A DNA stretch of 64,000 nt from SIG78 sp045587205 (GTDB lineage Bacteria; Verrucomicrobiota; Lentisphaeria; Victivallales; Victivallaceae), in assembly GCA_045587205.1 (NCBI GenBank), contig JAZNBV010000074.1, positions 59,570 to 123,569 of the forward strand, given 5' to 3'. Position numbers and translations under genes: made by a program. The notes beneath the pieces were generated by a model. That model ran no database searches and was not told where the DNA came from. It saw only the letters and a program-made list of their open reading frames with translations. Of the stretch, positions 8,303 through 16,171 are shown one piece after another. Positions within the stretch are counted from its first letter, which is position 1. The number at the start of each line of letters is the position of its first letter.

Positions 8303-8319
8303 TCGCACAAGGTGAAAAA

Positions 8320-9282
8320 ATGGCTGAATATGAAAAATTGACCGGTTTTGACCGCGAAATCTGGTACGATGAACTCGAAGAGTTTGTGCCGCAGAAGATA
8401 TTTGATGCCCACACCCATTTATGGAACAACCGCTATTGCCCTGCTGATACGATCTGGAGCAATACCGATTTTGCCCGGCTGGATGAATTTTCAAGAATGA
8501 TTTTTCCGGGGCGCGAAATCAGCTATCAACTGCTGGGTACACCGGTGGCGGGTTTGGATATAGATGGCTATCACAGGTTTATGGCTGAAGAAATTGCCAA
8601 ATCCCCGTGCCATATCGGCAGTACCATTGTTACGCCTGAAATGACTCCGGAGTATCTGGATGATGTGATCAGAAAATACCATTTCAGTGGATTGAAACCG
8701 TACCGGCTGTATGCGGCAGATCCGGCGAACTGCCGTATAACAGATTATCTGCCGGAGAGTTTGATCGAAGTGGCTGATGCCAACAAACTCTGCATAACAA
8801 TGCATATGTCGCGCTTTGACGGAATTGCCGATAAAGAGAATCTGGCTGATTTCAAATATTTCACATCCAGATACAAAAATGTCCGCTGGATCCTGGCGCA
8901 TTGTGCCAGAGCATTCAATGCCTATACCTTGGAAAAGAATATTTTTGAATTGCGCGATATGCCCAATATCTTTTACGATCTTTCGGCGGTCTGCGATTGC
9001 CGGAGCCATTATCTGCTGTTCAAGCACGAAGAACTTTCGCGCATAATGTTCGGTACAGACAATATCGATGCCGGCGGCGTGCACGGCAATTACATCACCT
9101 GGGGCAGGGGGTGGCAGTATTTCCCCGGAATGGATGTGCCGCATTGCCGCAAAGATGCCACCTATGTCTGTTACGAAAGTCTGCGCAGTATAAAACAGGC
9201 CGCTGATATGGCTGGTTTGAACAGAGTCGATATTGAAAATATCTTTTACGGCAATGCAATGAAATTTTTCCTTCTGGCGTAA
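8320..9282 (+). CDS. Amidohydrolase-2 family metal-dependent hydrolase
   Basis: A 320-residue TIM-barrel amidohydrolase. KIFDAHTHLW carries the first HxH metal pair, WILAHCARAFN the conserved later His, and RIMFGTDNIDAGG the last Asp. This group includes lactonases and decarboxylases acting on carboxylated substrates. The ATG at 8320 has AAGGTG at 8309-8314 and is preferred to a TTG at 8299 that overlaps the previous gene. It is the last gene before a strong terminator. It could open a sugar lactone made by the two dehydrogenases of the operon, which is inference. Confidence 0.85.
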   Translation: MAEYEKLTGFDREIWYDELEEFVPQKIFDAHTHLWNNRYCPADTIWSNTDFARLDEFSRMIFPGREISYQLLGTPVAGLDIDGYHRFMAEEIAKSPCHIGSTIVTPEMTPEYLDDVIRKYHFSGLKPYRLYAADPANCRITDYLPESLIEVADANKLCITMHMSRFDGIADKENLADFKYFTSRYKNVRWILAHCARAFNAYTLEKNIFELRDMPNIFYDLSAVCDCRSHYLLFKHEELSRIMFGTDNIDAGGVHGNYITWGRGWQYFPGMDVPHCRKDATYVCYESLRSIKQAADMAGLNRVDIENIFYGNAMKFFLLA

Positions 9283-9319
9283 GTTGGTTGGGAAAAGTTG
9301 TCTGCGGAACAAAAAATAT

Positions 9320-9364
9320 AAGGAACTGCTGCTAAACAGAAGTGCAGCAGTTCCTTCTTTTTTG
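9320..9364 (+). terminator. Rho-independent terminator of the GntR operon
   Basis: A perfect 13-bp stem, AAGGAACTGCTGC / GCAGCAGTTCCTT, with an 11-base loop and a following T-rich stretch, begins 37 bases after the amidohydrolase stop. Confidence 0.9.
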
Positions 9365-9482
9365 TGTGTCTGTACTATCTGCTGGCATTGCTGAAAAAAA
9401 CGCGGGATAAAGCAAAAAAAGGGTTAAATGCCGTTTTTTCCGGAATATTGCCGGATATATACAAAAAAAAATTGATGAACTC

Positions 9483-9510
9483 TTGCAGTTTGCTTTATGT
9501 GGTGTATGTT
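9483..9510 (+). promoter_or_regulatory. Promoter of the SpoIIE-type phosphatase gene
   Basis: TTGCAG at 9483-9488 and TATGTT at 9505-9510 have a 16-bp spacer. The rest of the 300-bp gap 9283-9582 is A/T rich and holds only the terminator at 9320. Confidence 0.4.
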
Positions 9511-9582
9511 ATCCGTTGCAGAAATTTTTAATTGGAAAAAAATGCGGCATAAAAAGCGGTTTGCCGGCAAGGTTGTTTTGTT

Positions 9583-10983
9583 ATGAGTAATGTAAATATT
9601 ACACTCGGGGCTTTGAGCCTCATCTTTCTGGTCACTATACTGGTTCTTATTATGACGTGGCGCAGACTGCGGACCAAGTTGGGTCTGGTGTTGCGTCAGC
9701 AGATAGAAATCGACCATTTTCTTGAGCTGTTTTCGCGCAGTCTGCGTTCGGCAGATGAATTATCAGATACAATGCATCAGGCTGCAGAGCATATTGCAGA
9801 GCTTTTGCTGGCGGAGGCTGTGTGCATCTACCGGCTGGAAAATGATCACCTTTATGTTTCCGGGGTCAGCGGCTGCTACCCGCTGTCACAGTTGACGATT
9901 ATGATGGATCCGCTGGCATCGCCGGATTTCTACAAACAGGCCTTGCGCGAAGAAGATATTGTTGTGGGCGAGGGCTTTATCGGCAGATGTGCCGCACGCC
10001 GGAGTTCCATACTTCTGCAGAACGCACGGCAGGATGAACACTTGAGCGAATTTCCTATGGAGCGTCTGCCCGAACAGGCTATGGCTGTACCTGTTTTCCG
10101 CGGCGAAGAGCTCACCGGTCTGATTTGTGCAGTAACTTCTTCCAACTGGGGCAGGTTCAATTTGGATAAACTTGCCCAGCTGCAGTTTGTTGCCACGCAA
10201 GTGCGTCTGGTACAGGATCTGGAAGATTCCTACAAGGTACGCAGCGCGCAGGAAAGAATCAATCAGGAACTGGGATTTGCCCGCAAACTTCAGGCTTCGC
10301 TGCTTCCGGAATCGGTGCCGGATTGGGATAAGTTTACAGTTTGCGCCAGAACCAACTCTGCTAAAGAGGTCAATGGCGATTTTTATGACTATGTGCGTAT
10401 CGATGATGACCGGCTGCTGATTGTTATGGGCGATGCCTGCGGCAAGGGGGTACCGGCTTGTCTGCTGGCTTCGATGACCCGCAGTTTCATCCGCGCGGCG
10501 GTGGAACATTTTACCACGCTGGAAGCGCTTTTGCGCGAAGTCAACCGCAATCTTTACCGTGATACTGATGCCGAGCGTTTTGTGACAATGGGGTGCTGCC
10601 TGCTGGATAAAAAGCATCAGATCATTGAATACGCCCGTGCCGGCCACACTGATTTGATCTACTTTGTGCACAATCATATCCGCAGACTTTCGCCGGATGG
10701 TACCGGTTTGGGGATATTGCCGGATGAATTTGCCACATTTGATACGATTTCTCTGCAGATGCCGCCCGGTATGGCAATGCTGCTTTACTCTGACGGTATG
10801 ACCGAGGCATTGAATTTTGATTCCGAGGAATTTGGAGTCGACCGGCTCTCTGATGAATTTGAACTCCGCTGCACGGCCGGTATGAGTGCAGAAGAAGTAC
10901 TTGACGGTTTGATGGAAGCAGTGCGCGAATTTGAACCGGATCAGCACGACGACCGCACTGCAATATTGATCCGCAGCTGTTAA
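9583..10983 (+). CDS. Membrane-anchored GAF-SpoIIE serine phosphatase (RsbU-like PP2C)
   Basis: A 466-residue protein. One transmembrane helix (about residues 6-24, LSLIFLVTILVLIM) is followed by a GAF-like sensor (about 45-205), a short linker helix with RINQELGFARKLQASLLPE, and a SpoIIE/PP2C phosphatase domain. Metal-binding motifs visible are GDFYDY, VMGDACGKGVPACLLAS, YARAGHTDLIYF, LLYSDGMTEA and DDRTAILI. Such enzymes dephosphorylate anti-sigma-factor antagonists, and so switch stress or developmental programmes in response to a signal at the GAF domain. No partner kinase or STAS gene is nearby. It is a single gene with its own promoter and possibly a weak terminator at 11010. Confidence 0.9.
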   Translation: MSNVNITLGALSLIFLVTILVLIMTWRRLRTKLGLVLRQQIEIDHFLELFSRSLRSADELSDTMHQAAEHIAELLLAEAVCIYRLENDHLYVSGVSGCYPLSQLTIMMDPLASPDFYKQALREEDIVVGEGFIGRCAARRSSILLQNARQDEHLSEFPMERLPEQAMAVPVFRGEELTGLICAVTSSNWGRFNLDKLAQLQFVATQVRLVQDLEDSYKVRSAQERINQELGFARKLQASLLPESVPDWDKFTVCARTNSAKEVNGDFYDYVRIDDDRLLIVMGDACGKGVPACLLASMTRSFIRAAVEHFTTLEALLREVNRNLYRDTDAERFVTMGCCLLDKKHQIIEYARAGHTDLIYFVHNHIRRLSPDGTGLGILPDEFATFDTISLQMPPGMAMLLYSDGMTEALNFDSEEFGVDRLSDEFELRCTAGMSAEEVLDGLMEAVREFEPDQHDDRTAILIRSC

Positions 10984-11009
10984 ATAAGTGACCGTTTGCT
11001 ATTGTTGCC

Positions 11010-11031
11010 TACCGGAAAATCGGTATTTTTT
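11010..11031 (+). terminator. Weak terminator-like hairpin
   Basis: TACCG at 11010-11014 pairs with CGGTA at 11021-11025, followed by six T. The stem is only 5 bp, so the call is tentative. Confidence 0.35.
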
Positions 11032-11042
11032 GCTCCTTTTAC

Positions 11043-11071
11043 TTGTAATAAAAGAGTTTGGGATGTATATT
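11043..11071 (+). promoter_or_regulatory. Promoter of nagB
   Basis: TTGTAA at 11043-11048 and TATATT at 11066-11071 are separated by 17 bp, leaving a leader of about 78 bases. Confidence 0.55.
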
Positions 11072-11155
11072 TAACTGTTTTAATATTGATCCGCTGTAGC
11101 GGTTCAGCAGAAATATCAAAAAATCGTTTTACCTAAAAGAAAAAGGTGGAAGAAA

Positions 11156-11899
11156 ATGGAAGTAAAAATTCTTAAGAACAAGACCGAAATGAGCAAGGCG
11201 GCTGCCGCTTACGGTGCCGAAGTGCTGCGTAAAGTTCTGGCTGAAAAAGGTGCGGTCAATATGATCGCTGCAACTGCCCCCAGCCAGTTTGAAATGATGA
11301 GTTTTCTGGTTCAGGAACCGGGCATTGACTGGTCGAAAGTCACACTGTTCCACCTGGATGAATATATCGGTCTGCCGCAGGGACACAAGGCGGGGTTCCG
11401 TCTGAATTTGCGCGAAAACTTTATCGACAAGCTGCCCTGCAAACTTGCTGAAGTTTACTTTGTTGAAGGCGATACCGACGATCCCAAGGCTTTCTGCGCC
11501 AAGATGAAGAAAGTTCTGGCTGATCACCCGGTCGATATTGCTTTTATCGGTGTCGGTGAAAACGGTCACATTGCTTTCAATGACCCGCCGGCTGACTTTG
11601 ATACCGACGAAGCGTTCCTGGTTGTGAAACTGGACGATGCCTGCCGCAATCAGCAGCTGGGCGAAGGCTGGTTCCCGACCTTTGATGCGGTTCCGACCCA
11701 CGCTTTCAGTATGAGCGTTCCGCAGATCTGCAAGAGCAAGGTGATCGTCAACGTGGTGCCCGATGAACGCAAGGCCCAGGCGATCAAGGGTATGATCGAA
11801 GGCCCGGTGACCAACACCTGCCCGGCTTCGATCCTGCAGAACCATCCGCACTGCGTGACCTTCCTTGACGAAGCCAGTGCCTCGCTGTTGAGCAAATAA
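11156..11899 (+). CDS. nagB: Glucosamine-6-phosphate deaminase (NagB/6-phosphogluconolactonase family)
   Basis: A 247-residue cytosolic enzyme that would turn glucosamine-6-phosphate into fructose-6-phosphate and ammonia, linking amino-sugar use to glycolysis. FHLDEYIGL (residues 65-73) holds the catalytic Asp of the family, and GVGENGHIAFNDP (132-144) the proton-relay His. Relative to E. coli NagB, the Asp before Gly-His is Asn (as in some other bacterial NagB proteins), and the later FNEP Glu is Asp. The start has AAAGGTGG upstream. It is a single gene bounded by its own promoter and a very strong terminator. No nagA is in the window. Confidence 0.88.
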   Translation: MEVKILKNKTEMSKAAAAYGAEVLRKVLAEKGAVNMIAATAPSQFEMMSFLVQEPGIDWSKVTLFHLDEYIGLPQGHKAGFRLNLRENFIDKLPCKLAEVYFVEGDTDDPKAFCAKMKKVLADHPVDIAFIGVGENGHIAFNDPPADFDTDEAFLVVKLDDACRNQQLGEGWFPTFDAVPTHAFSMSVPQICKSKVIVNVVPDERKAQAIKGMIEGPVTNTCPASILQNHPHCVTFLDEASASLLSK

Positions 11900-11935
11900 T
11901 TTTTGCTGCACACAGCATAAGTTCTGAAAAACATA

Positions 11936-11980
11936 AGATATTATGAGAGACCTCTTGCGTTTCTCATAATATCTTTTTTT
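11936..11980 (+). terminator. Strong rho-independent terminator after nagB
   Basis: A perfect 13-bp stem, AGATATTATGAGA / TCTCATAATATCT, is followed by a T-tract starting at 11974. Confidence 0.92.
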
Positions 11981-12038
11981 ATTTCATCAAGCTTAAGCAG
12001 ATATTCCTTTTCCGGCTGTGTATCGAACATCAGGAAGA

Positions 12039-12791
12039 TCAATTGGAGAAAGAGCCCAGGAAGATTTCTGTTTTATATTCTTCGGTAACAGTGCCGTTCA
12101 GAGCATATTCACGGAAAATATTCTGCAGATTTGCCAGGTATTCTCCGTAAACAGCGTCCTCTTTTTTTGGAGCGTAAGAACGGGACAGGGCGTTGCTGAT
12201 AAATTGTTCCTGTGTCATAACCAAACAGTTGGGCGTGCTGAAATATTCCACTTTTTGGAAGTATTCACAGCGCAGAAAGTGATCGCCCGCTGCCGGAGAG
12301 CGCTTCCCGGCGTAACCTTTGCTGAAACGCGGGCAATAGCGGCGGCTCATTGTATCGCGTGCTTCACCTGCGCCTCCGGCAACACGATTGTTCCAGATGA
12401 TTGCCACTTTGCCGGCAGGCTTGAGAATACGCATTGCTTCGGCTTTGAACAGATTTTCATCCAGCCAGTGAAATGCCTGTGCTACGGTTATAAGGTCAAC
12501 TGATTGTTCCGGCAAAGTGGTATTTTCGCCTGTACCTGATACCAGTTCTATATCTGGAAAGGCCCGGATAAACTCTTTCTGCATATCGCAATTGGGTTCC
12601 ACAGCGCAGACGTGTGGAAAAATCTTTTGCAAAAGCGAAGTAAAAATACCCGTTCCGGCACCGATATCAACCACGTTCTCTGCTCCGGGGCAATGTTGGA
12701 AAAGCCACTCCAAAGCTTTCGCAGGGTAGGAGGGGCGGCTGACGGCGTAATAATTGCCTTTGCCGGAAAAAAGTTTTGTGTTATCGGTCAC
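12039..12791 (-). CDS. Class I SAM-dependent methyltransferase
   Basis: A 250-residue protein. Residues about 35-130 form the SAM-binding fold with VVDIGAGTGIFTSLL (motif I), AVEPNCDMQ (the acidic residue after strand 2) and LITVAQAFHWLD (motif II/III). This AFHWLD signature is common in the methyltransferase type-11 group related to trans-aconitate and ubiquinone-type enzymes. The substrate is unknown. It starts with GTG: the sequence GTGA overlaps the stop of the acetyltransferase upstream, so the two are translationally coupled. No ATG lies at a better position. Confidence 0.85.
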   Translation of the reverse strand: MTDNTKLFSGKGNYYAVSRPSYPAKALEWLFQHCPGAENVVDIGAGTGIFTSLLQKIFPHVCAVEPNCDMQKEFIRAFPDIELVSGTGENTTLPEQSVDLITVAQAFHWLDENLFKAEAMRILKPAGKVAIIWNNRVAGGAGEARDTMSRRYCPRFSKGYAGKRSPAAGDHFLRCEYFQKVEYFSTPNCLVMTQEQFISNALSRSYAPKKEDAVYGEYLANLQNIFREYALNGTVTEEYKTEIFLGSFSN

Positions 12792-13591
12792 TGTATATTA
12801 TCCTGTTTATAGTGCCAGTGCAGCTGTATCTGGCGTTTACCATTGAGCGGAGTGTACGCCCATCCCACGATTCTGCCGTTGACTGTTGTGATGACTTCCG
12901 GCATATTGCCCAAGCCGGCACTTGCCGCCAGAAACGCCGGCTCATACCCCGGCATATCGTCAAAACCGAACGGCATTTTATTGTTGTCGCGGAACGCAAA
13001 CCTCAAAAGACAATCGATTTCGTGCCGGTCCCGGATAGTTCCGGGGCGGATCTGCAGGGTATCACTGGCAGTGTAATATTCTTCGCAAAATTCCTGAAAC
13101 GTTCCGGCTTTACTGGCACAGGGCTTGTACAACGGCGCCGGATCATTGGAATCGCGCATTGCTGAACGGAAACCGTATCTGCCGTAAAGAGACAGCAATT
13201 CCATTTTTGACGTGCAGAACAATCCCAGCGGCGGCGCGGGTATATTGTTTATATCTTCAAACCACATTTTCAGCAGTTCTCTGCCGATTCCCAGCCCGCG
13301 GAATCTTTCAACGGTGGCAAAGTTGCCGAAATTGCCGATGGCGTTGGCATTGTTGCTCCAACCGTGCCACAGACGCGCTATGTATTGCCTGCCTGATACT
13401 GCAATAAAATAGCGGTCGGTACAATCGTTTGCGGCATTGCCGCTTAAACGGTACTGCATCATCTGCGAATAACTGCGTTCGGGGGATTCGTTGCGCATCG
13501 CTTCAAAGAGCGCTTTACCGGCGGCGATGGAATCTGTTGTATTTTCCGCGCCGGGCTGAAAAGTGTAAAATTCAATATTGTTCATAGTCAT
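12788..13591 (-). CDS. GNAT-family N-acetyltransferase
   Basis: A 267-residue protein. ATVERFRGLGIGRELLKMWF around residue 93 is the acetyl-CoA pyrophosphate loop (R-x-x-G-x-G) of the GNAT fold. The C-terminal half (from IRPGTIRDRHEIDCLL) resembles the start of a second GNAT-like domain, which would make it a two-domain acetyltransferase. The acceptor is unknown. The ATG at 13591 has AAGGA eight bases ahead. It forms a two-gene unit with the methyltransferase through a GTGA overlap, which suggests a shared small-molecule modification role. Confidence 0.8.
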   Translation of the reverse strand: MTMNNIEFYTFQPGAENTTDSIAAGKALFEAMRNESPERSYSQMMQYRLSGNAANDCTDRYFIAVSGRQYIARLWHGWSNNANAIGNFGNFATVERFRGLGIGRELLKMWFEDINNIPAPPLGLFCTSKMELLSLYGRYGFRSAMRDSNDPAPLYKPCASKAGTFQEFCEEYYTASDTLQIRPGTIRDRHEIDCLLRFAFRDNNKMPFGFDDMPGYEPAFLAASAGLGNMPEVITTVNGRIVGWAYTPLNGKRQIQLHWHYKQDNIQ

Positions 13592-13621
13592 AAGTGAATT
13601 CCTTGACTTGCTGTTTTGGAT

Positions 13622-13650
13622 ACTATAACCATTTATCCGTTAAAATGCAA
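13622..13650 (-). promoter_or_regulatory. Promoter of the acetyltransferase/methyltransferase pair
   Basis: On the minus strand, TTGCAT (13650-13645) and TATAGT (13627-13622) are separated by 17 bp. Confidence 0.5.
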
Positions 13651-13677
13651 ATATCCGGTGATTTTAAAAGATGGAAA

Positions 13678-13707
13678 TTGGAATTTTTTAGGGGAGGGCG
13701 TTATATT
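13678..13707 (+). promoter_or_regulatory. Promoter of the glycoside-hydrolase-like gene
   Basis: TTGGAA at 13678-13683 and TATATT at 13702-13707 are separated by 18 bp. Confidence 0.45.
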
Positions 13708-13749
13708 ATACCAGCAGTTGTGGAGATATTTTTTATGGAGGAAATTAAA

Positions 13750-15783
13750 ATGAAATCTGAAAAGTCAATGCGTGCCGCCAGTTGGTGGGTAAGTTGGCGC
13801 GAACTGGAATGGCCTACTATCGACAACCGTGATGCCATTCGCAGAAGAGCCGATGAATTTGCTGCTGCCGGAGTTAATCTGGCGGTGATTTTCGGAGCGC
13901 ATTTCCGTTGGGATTTTATGCCTTACTGGACTATGCTCCACGACTATATGGCGCACGTTGCCGAAGCTCTGCACGAACGGAACATCCGGCTGTTTGACCA
14001 CCACAGCGCGATTTATATCCACCGCTACGATACAGTAGAGCAAATGCGTCACATTATGCAGCACAACGGGTCGCATCTGCCGGTGTGCCCGGACAGAAAG
14101 AGTGCGGAATCGTGGATGTTCAACGGTCAATACCTTAACGATTGGCGTATGATCGATATCAACACCAATAAACCAATGTGGAAAAGCAATTACGATGCCG
14201 AAGTATTCTGCGGCGGCAAAAAGGGCTTTGTGGAGTCCTACTGCGAATATGTTAAACTTCTGGTGCGTTCCAGTAATATCGACGGCTTGATGTGCGACGA
14301 TACCCAGTTTGCCAATTACTACGGCAGCTGCGGCTGTCCCGAGTGCCGCGAACGGTTCCGCAGCAAAGCGGGTATTGAACTGCCGCCTGTAAGTGATACC
14401 GCTTTTTGGGGCAACTGGAACAATCCCGCGTGGAAAATTTTTATTGATGACCGTTTCGGCGTGATCGCTGATTTTTACCGGGCAGTGCGCAATGCGCTGC
14501 CTTCCGGGGATTTTCCGCTTACCGCCTGCTGCAGTTCCAGCTGCAACAGCGACGGCGCCGCCTCTGCCCACGATTTGCGTATGCAGCTTGCCGGATGCAA
14601 TATTGCGCATCTGGAACTCTGCGGCAATACGCCAACTTCGCCCGATGATGCCTGGAAAGGTACATTTGCATCGCGTTTGAAAGATGTGGCGTTCAATCTG
14701 GGGGTTGCCCGCGAATTCAACGTTCCGGGGCTTGCCATCCATTACGGTTTTATACCCGACAATGCCAATGCGGCGTGGGCGCTGATCAAGGCGCTGGGCG
14801 GCAACAGCTGGTTTTCCACGCTGCCCTATCGGCTAGGGGTGTCGCGGCAGATGCTTTCCACGCTTATGGGCGATGCTGCGCCTGCGGCAAGAGCGTTTAA
14901 CTTTGAGAAAAACCACCCCGAACTTTTCGACGGAACTCAATTAAATAAATGCAGCGTCTATTTTTCGTATGAAACGCGCAATCACTCCAAATTTGGCGAA
15001 ATGCGTTCGGGCTACTGCCCCGAATTTGCCAAAGCTTTGATCGGCCTTTTCAATGCCGGCGCAATGCCGCGGGTAATTACCCGTATGCCTGAATCGGGCA
15101 GGGGCGAACTGCTGGTGCTGCCGGGGGCGGCTTTGATGAATGATGCAGAAAAGAGTGCCTTGCAGAAGTTTCTTGCTTCGGGCGGCAAAGTGGTGGCTTT
15201 CGGACCTTGCGCTTACCGCTCCGTCGATCCTGATTGGCAACCGCCTATGCAGTGCCAATCAGGCATTACGCAAACTGAAAATTGGGCTGATATTTTTGGC
15301 GGCGAAGTACCCGCACTGCAGGGTGAACGCTGCTGGAAAGAGCTTGAACCTGGCTTTTTCCACCACCCCGGGCGGCTGCTGGATGAAGATTTGAGCTGTG
15401 ATGATCTGGGGAATAAAGTTTTGGAACTTGCTTCGCCGATACCCGGATATGAAAGCATTGAAGCCAAAGGATTTTTTATCACTGCATCGCGCCTTTCAGA
15501 AAATCGCACACTGCTTTTTTTGACTGCTGCAGAGTACGATGCCAAAATCAATCAGGCGTTTGAAGCGATCCGCAATCACCGTTCGCGGGTCAACCTTTTT
15601 ACTCAAGCGCCCCCCTGCGGTCAGGACGGCAAGCTGAAAATCAAGCTGGCAAAAAATTGGTATGTTGACAATGTTATACTGCCGTTTGAAGAGTGCAAGG
15701 TTGAATTTGATGCTGATGGTGATGTGAAACTTGACCGCCCCGCAGTTTCTGTATTAGTAGAACTGCAGTTCAAGGGCGAGTGA
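13750..15783 (+). CDS. Glycoside-hydrolase-like TIM-barrel protein, cytoplasmic
   Basis: A protein of about 677 residues without a signal peptide. The N-terminal 350 residues look like a TIM-barrel hydrolase of the GHL/GH42-like group: ADEFAAAGVNLAVIFGAHFR, then FDHHSAIYIH, IDGLMCDDTQFANYYG with acidic candidates for catalysis, and GSCGCPECRERFRSKAG, a Cys cluster often seen after the active strand in these families. The later part (LLVLPGAALMNDAEKSALQKF) resembles the GATase-like domain that follows the barrel in beta-galactosidase-type proteins. I cannot assign a CAZy family. The start at ATG 13750 follows GGAGG; an ATG at 13735 would overlap that RBS. The 3-prime end overlaps the YkgJ-type gene by 14 bases. 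Confidence 0.72.
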   Translation: MKSEKSMRAASWWVSWRELEWPTIDNRDAIRRRADEFAAAGVNLAVIFGAHFRWDFMPYWTMLHDYMAHVAEALHERNIRLFDHHSAIYIHRYDTVEQMRHIMQHNGSHLPVCPDRKSAESWMFNGQYLNDWRMIDINTNKPMWKSNYDAEVFCGGKKGFVESYCEYVKLLVRSSNIDGLMCDDTQFANYYGSCGCPECRERFRSKAGIELPPVSDTAFWGNWNNPAWKIFIDDRFGVIADFYRAVRNALPSGDFPLTACCSSSCNSDGAASAHDLRMQLAGCNIAHLELCGNTPTSPDDAWKGTFASRLKDVAFNLGVAREFNVPGLAIHYGFIPDNANAAWALIKALGGNSWFSTLPYRLGVSRQMLSTLMGDAAPAARAFNFEKNHPELFDGTQLNKCSVYFSYETRNHSKFGEMRSGYCPEFAKALIGLFNAGAMPRVITRMPESGRGELLVLPGAALMNDAEKSALQKFLASGGKVVAFGPCAYRSVDPDWQPPMQCQSGITQTENWADIFGGEVPALQGERCWKELEPGFFHHPGRLLDEDLSCDDLGNKVLELASPIPGYESIEAKGFFITASRLSENRTLLFLTAAEYDAKINQAFEAIRNHRSRVNLFTQAPPCGQDGKLKIKLAKNWYVDNVILPFEECKVEFDADGDVKLDRPAVSVLVELQFKGE

Positions 15784-16054
15784 GTTTTTCCAATTCGCCA
15801 AGGTAATCAAGCGCCTCCTGCCGGCAGCTGCCGCACATTTCAGACGACGGCTGCAGCGAGGCGCAGAACTTTGGGCGTTCCGGCGAATTGAATACTTTGC
15901 AGCGCATATTTTCATCCAGATTTATGCACGGCACGCCCGGCGGTTTGCCATCGGGCATTCCAGGCAGCGGAGAATTTATACTTGGAGCAATACAGCACGC
16001 TCCACAGTTTTCGCGGCAGAAAATCGCCGGTTTTTCTGTTGTTTTGCAGGACAT
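15770..16054 (-). CDS. YkgJ-family cysteine-cluster protein
   Basis: A small protein of 94 residues with eight or so Cys. FCRENCGACC near the N-terminus, then CINL, RCKVFNSPERPKFC and CGSC match the zinc- or iron-chelating YkgJ family, whose molecular role is not established. The ATG at 16054 is preferred to an upstream ATG at 16117, because the extra 21 residues are not family-like and the A/T-rich segment there looks like leader DNA. It is convergent with, and overlaps, the glycoside-hydrolase-like gene. The DNA upstream of its start is shared with the end of the secretin terminator. Confidence 0.75.
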   Translation of the reverse strand: MSCKTTEKPAIFCRENCGACCIAPSINSPLPGMPDGKPPGVPCINLDENMRCKVFNSPERPKFCASLQPSSEMCGSCRQEALDYLGELEKLTRP

Positions 16055-16118
16055 AATATCTTCAGTTGCAGTTTTTCTTTTCTGATTATAATATAACCAC
16101 TTTATGCTGTAAAGCAAA

Positions 16119-16158
16119 TAAAAAAACTCCGGAACAGTTTTCCGTTCCGGAGTTTGAG
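16119..16158 (-). terminator. Terminator of the secretin pair
   Basis: An 11-bp perfect stem, AACTCCGGAAC / GTTCCGGAGTT, with the T-tract on the minus strand, lies directly after the 16172 stop. Confidence 0.9.
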
Positions 16159-16171
16159 TTTTTACGCAATA

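Noticed and set aside
11156..11899. 6-phosphogluconolactonase instead of NagB
   Set aside because: FHLDEYIGL and GxxxNGHIAFN are deaminase-type motifs, and the length fits NagB better.
13594..13749. A 52-residue N-terminal extension of the glycoside-hydrolase-like protein
   Set aside because: It covers the gene's own promoter (13678-13707) and RBS and has no coding character.
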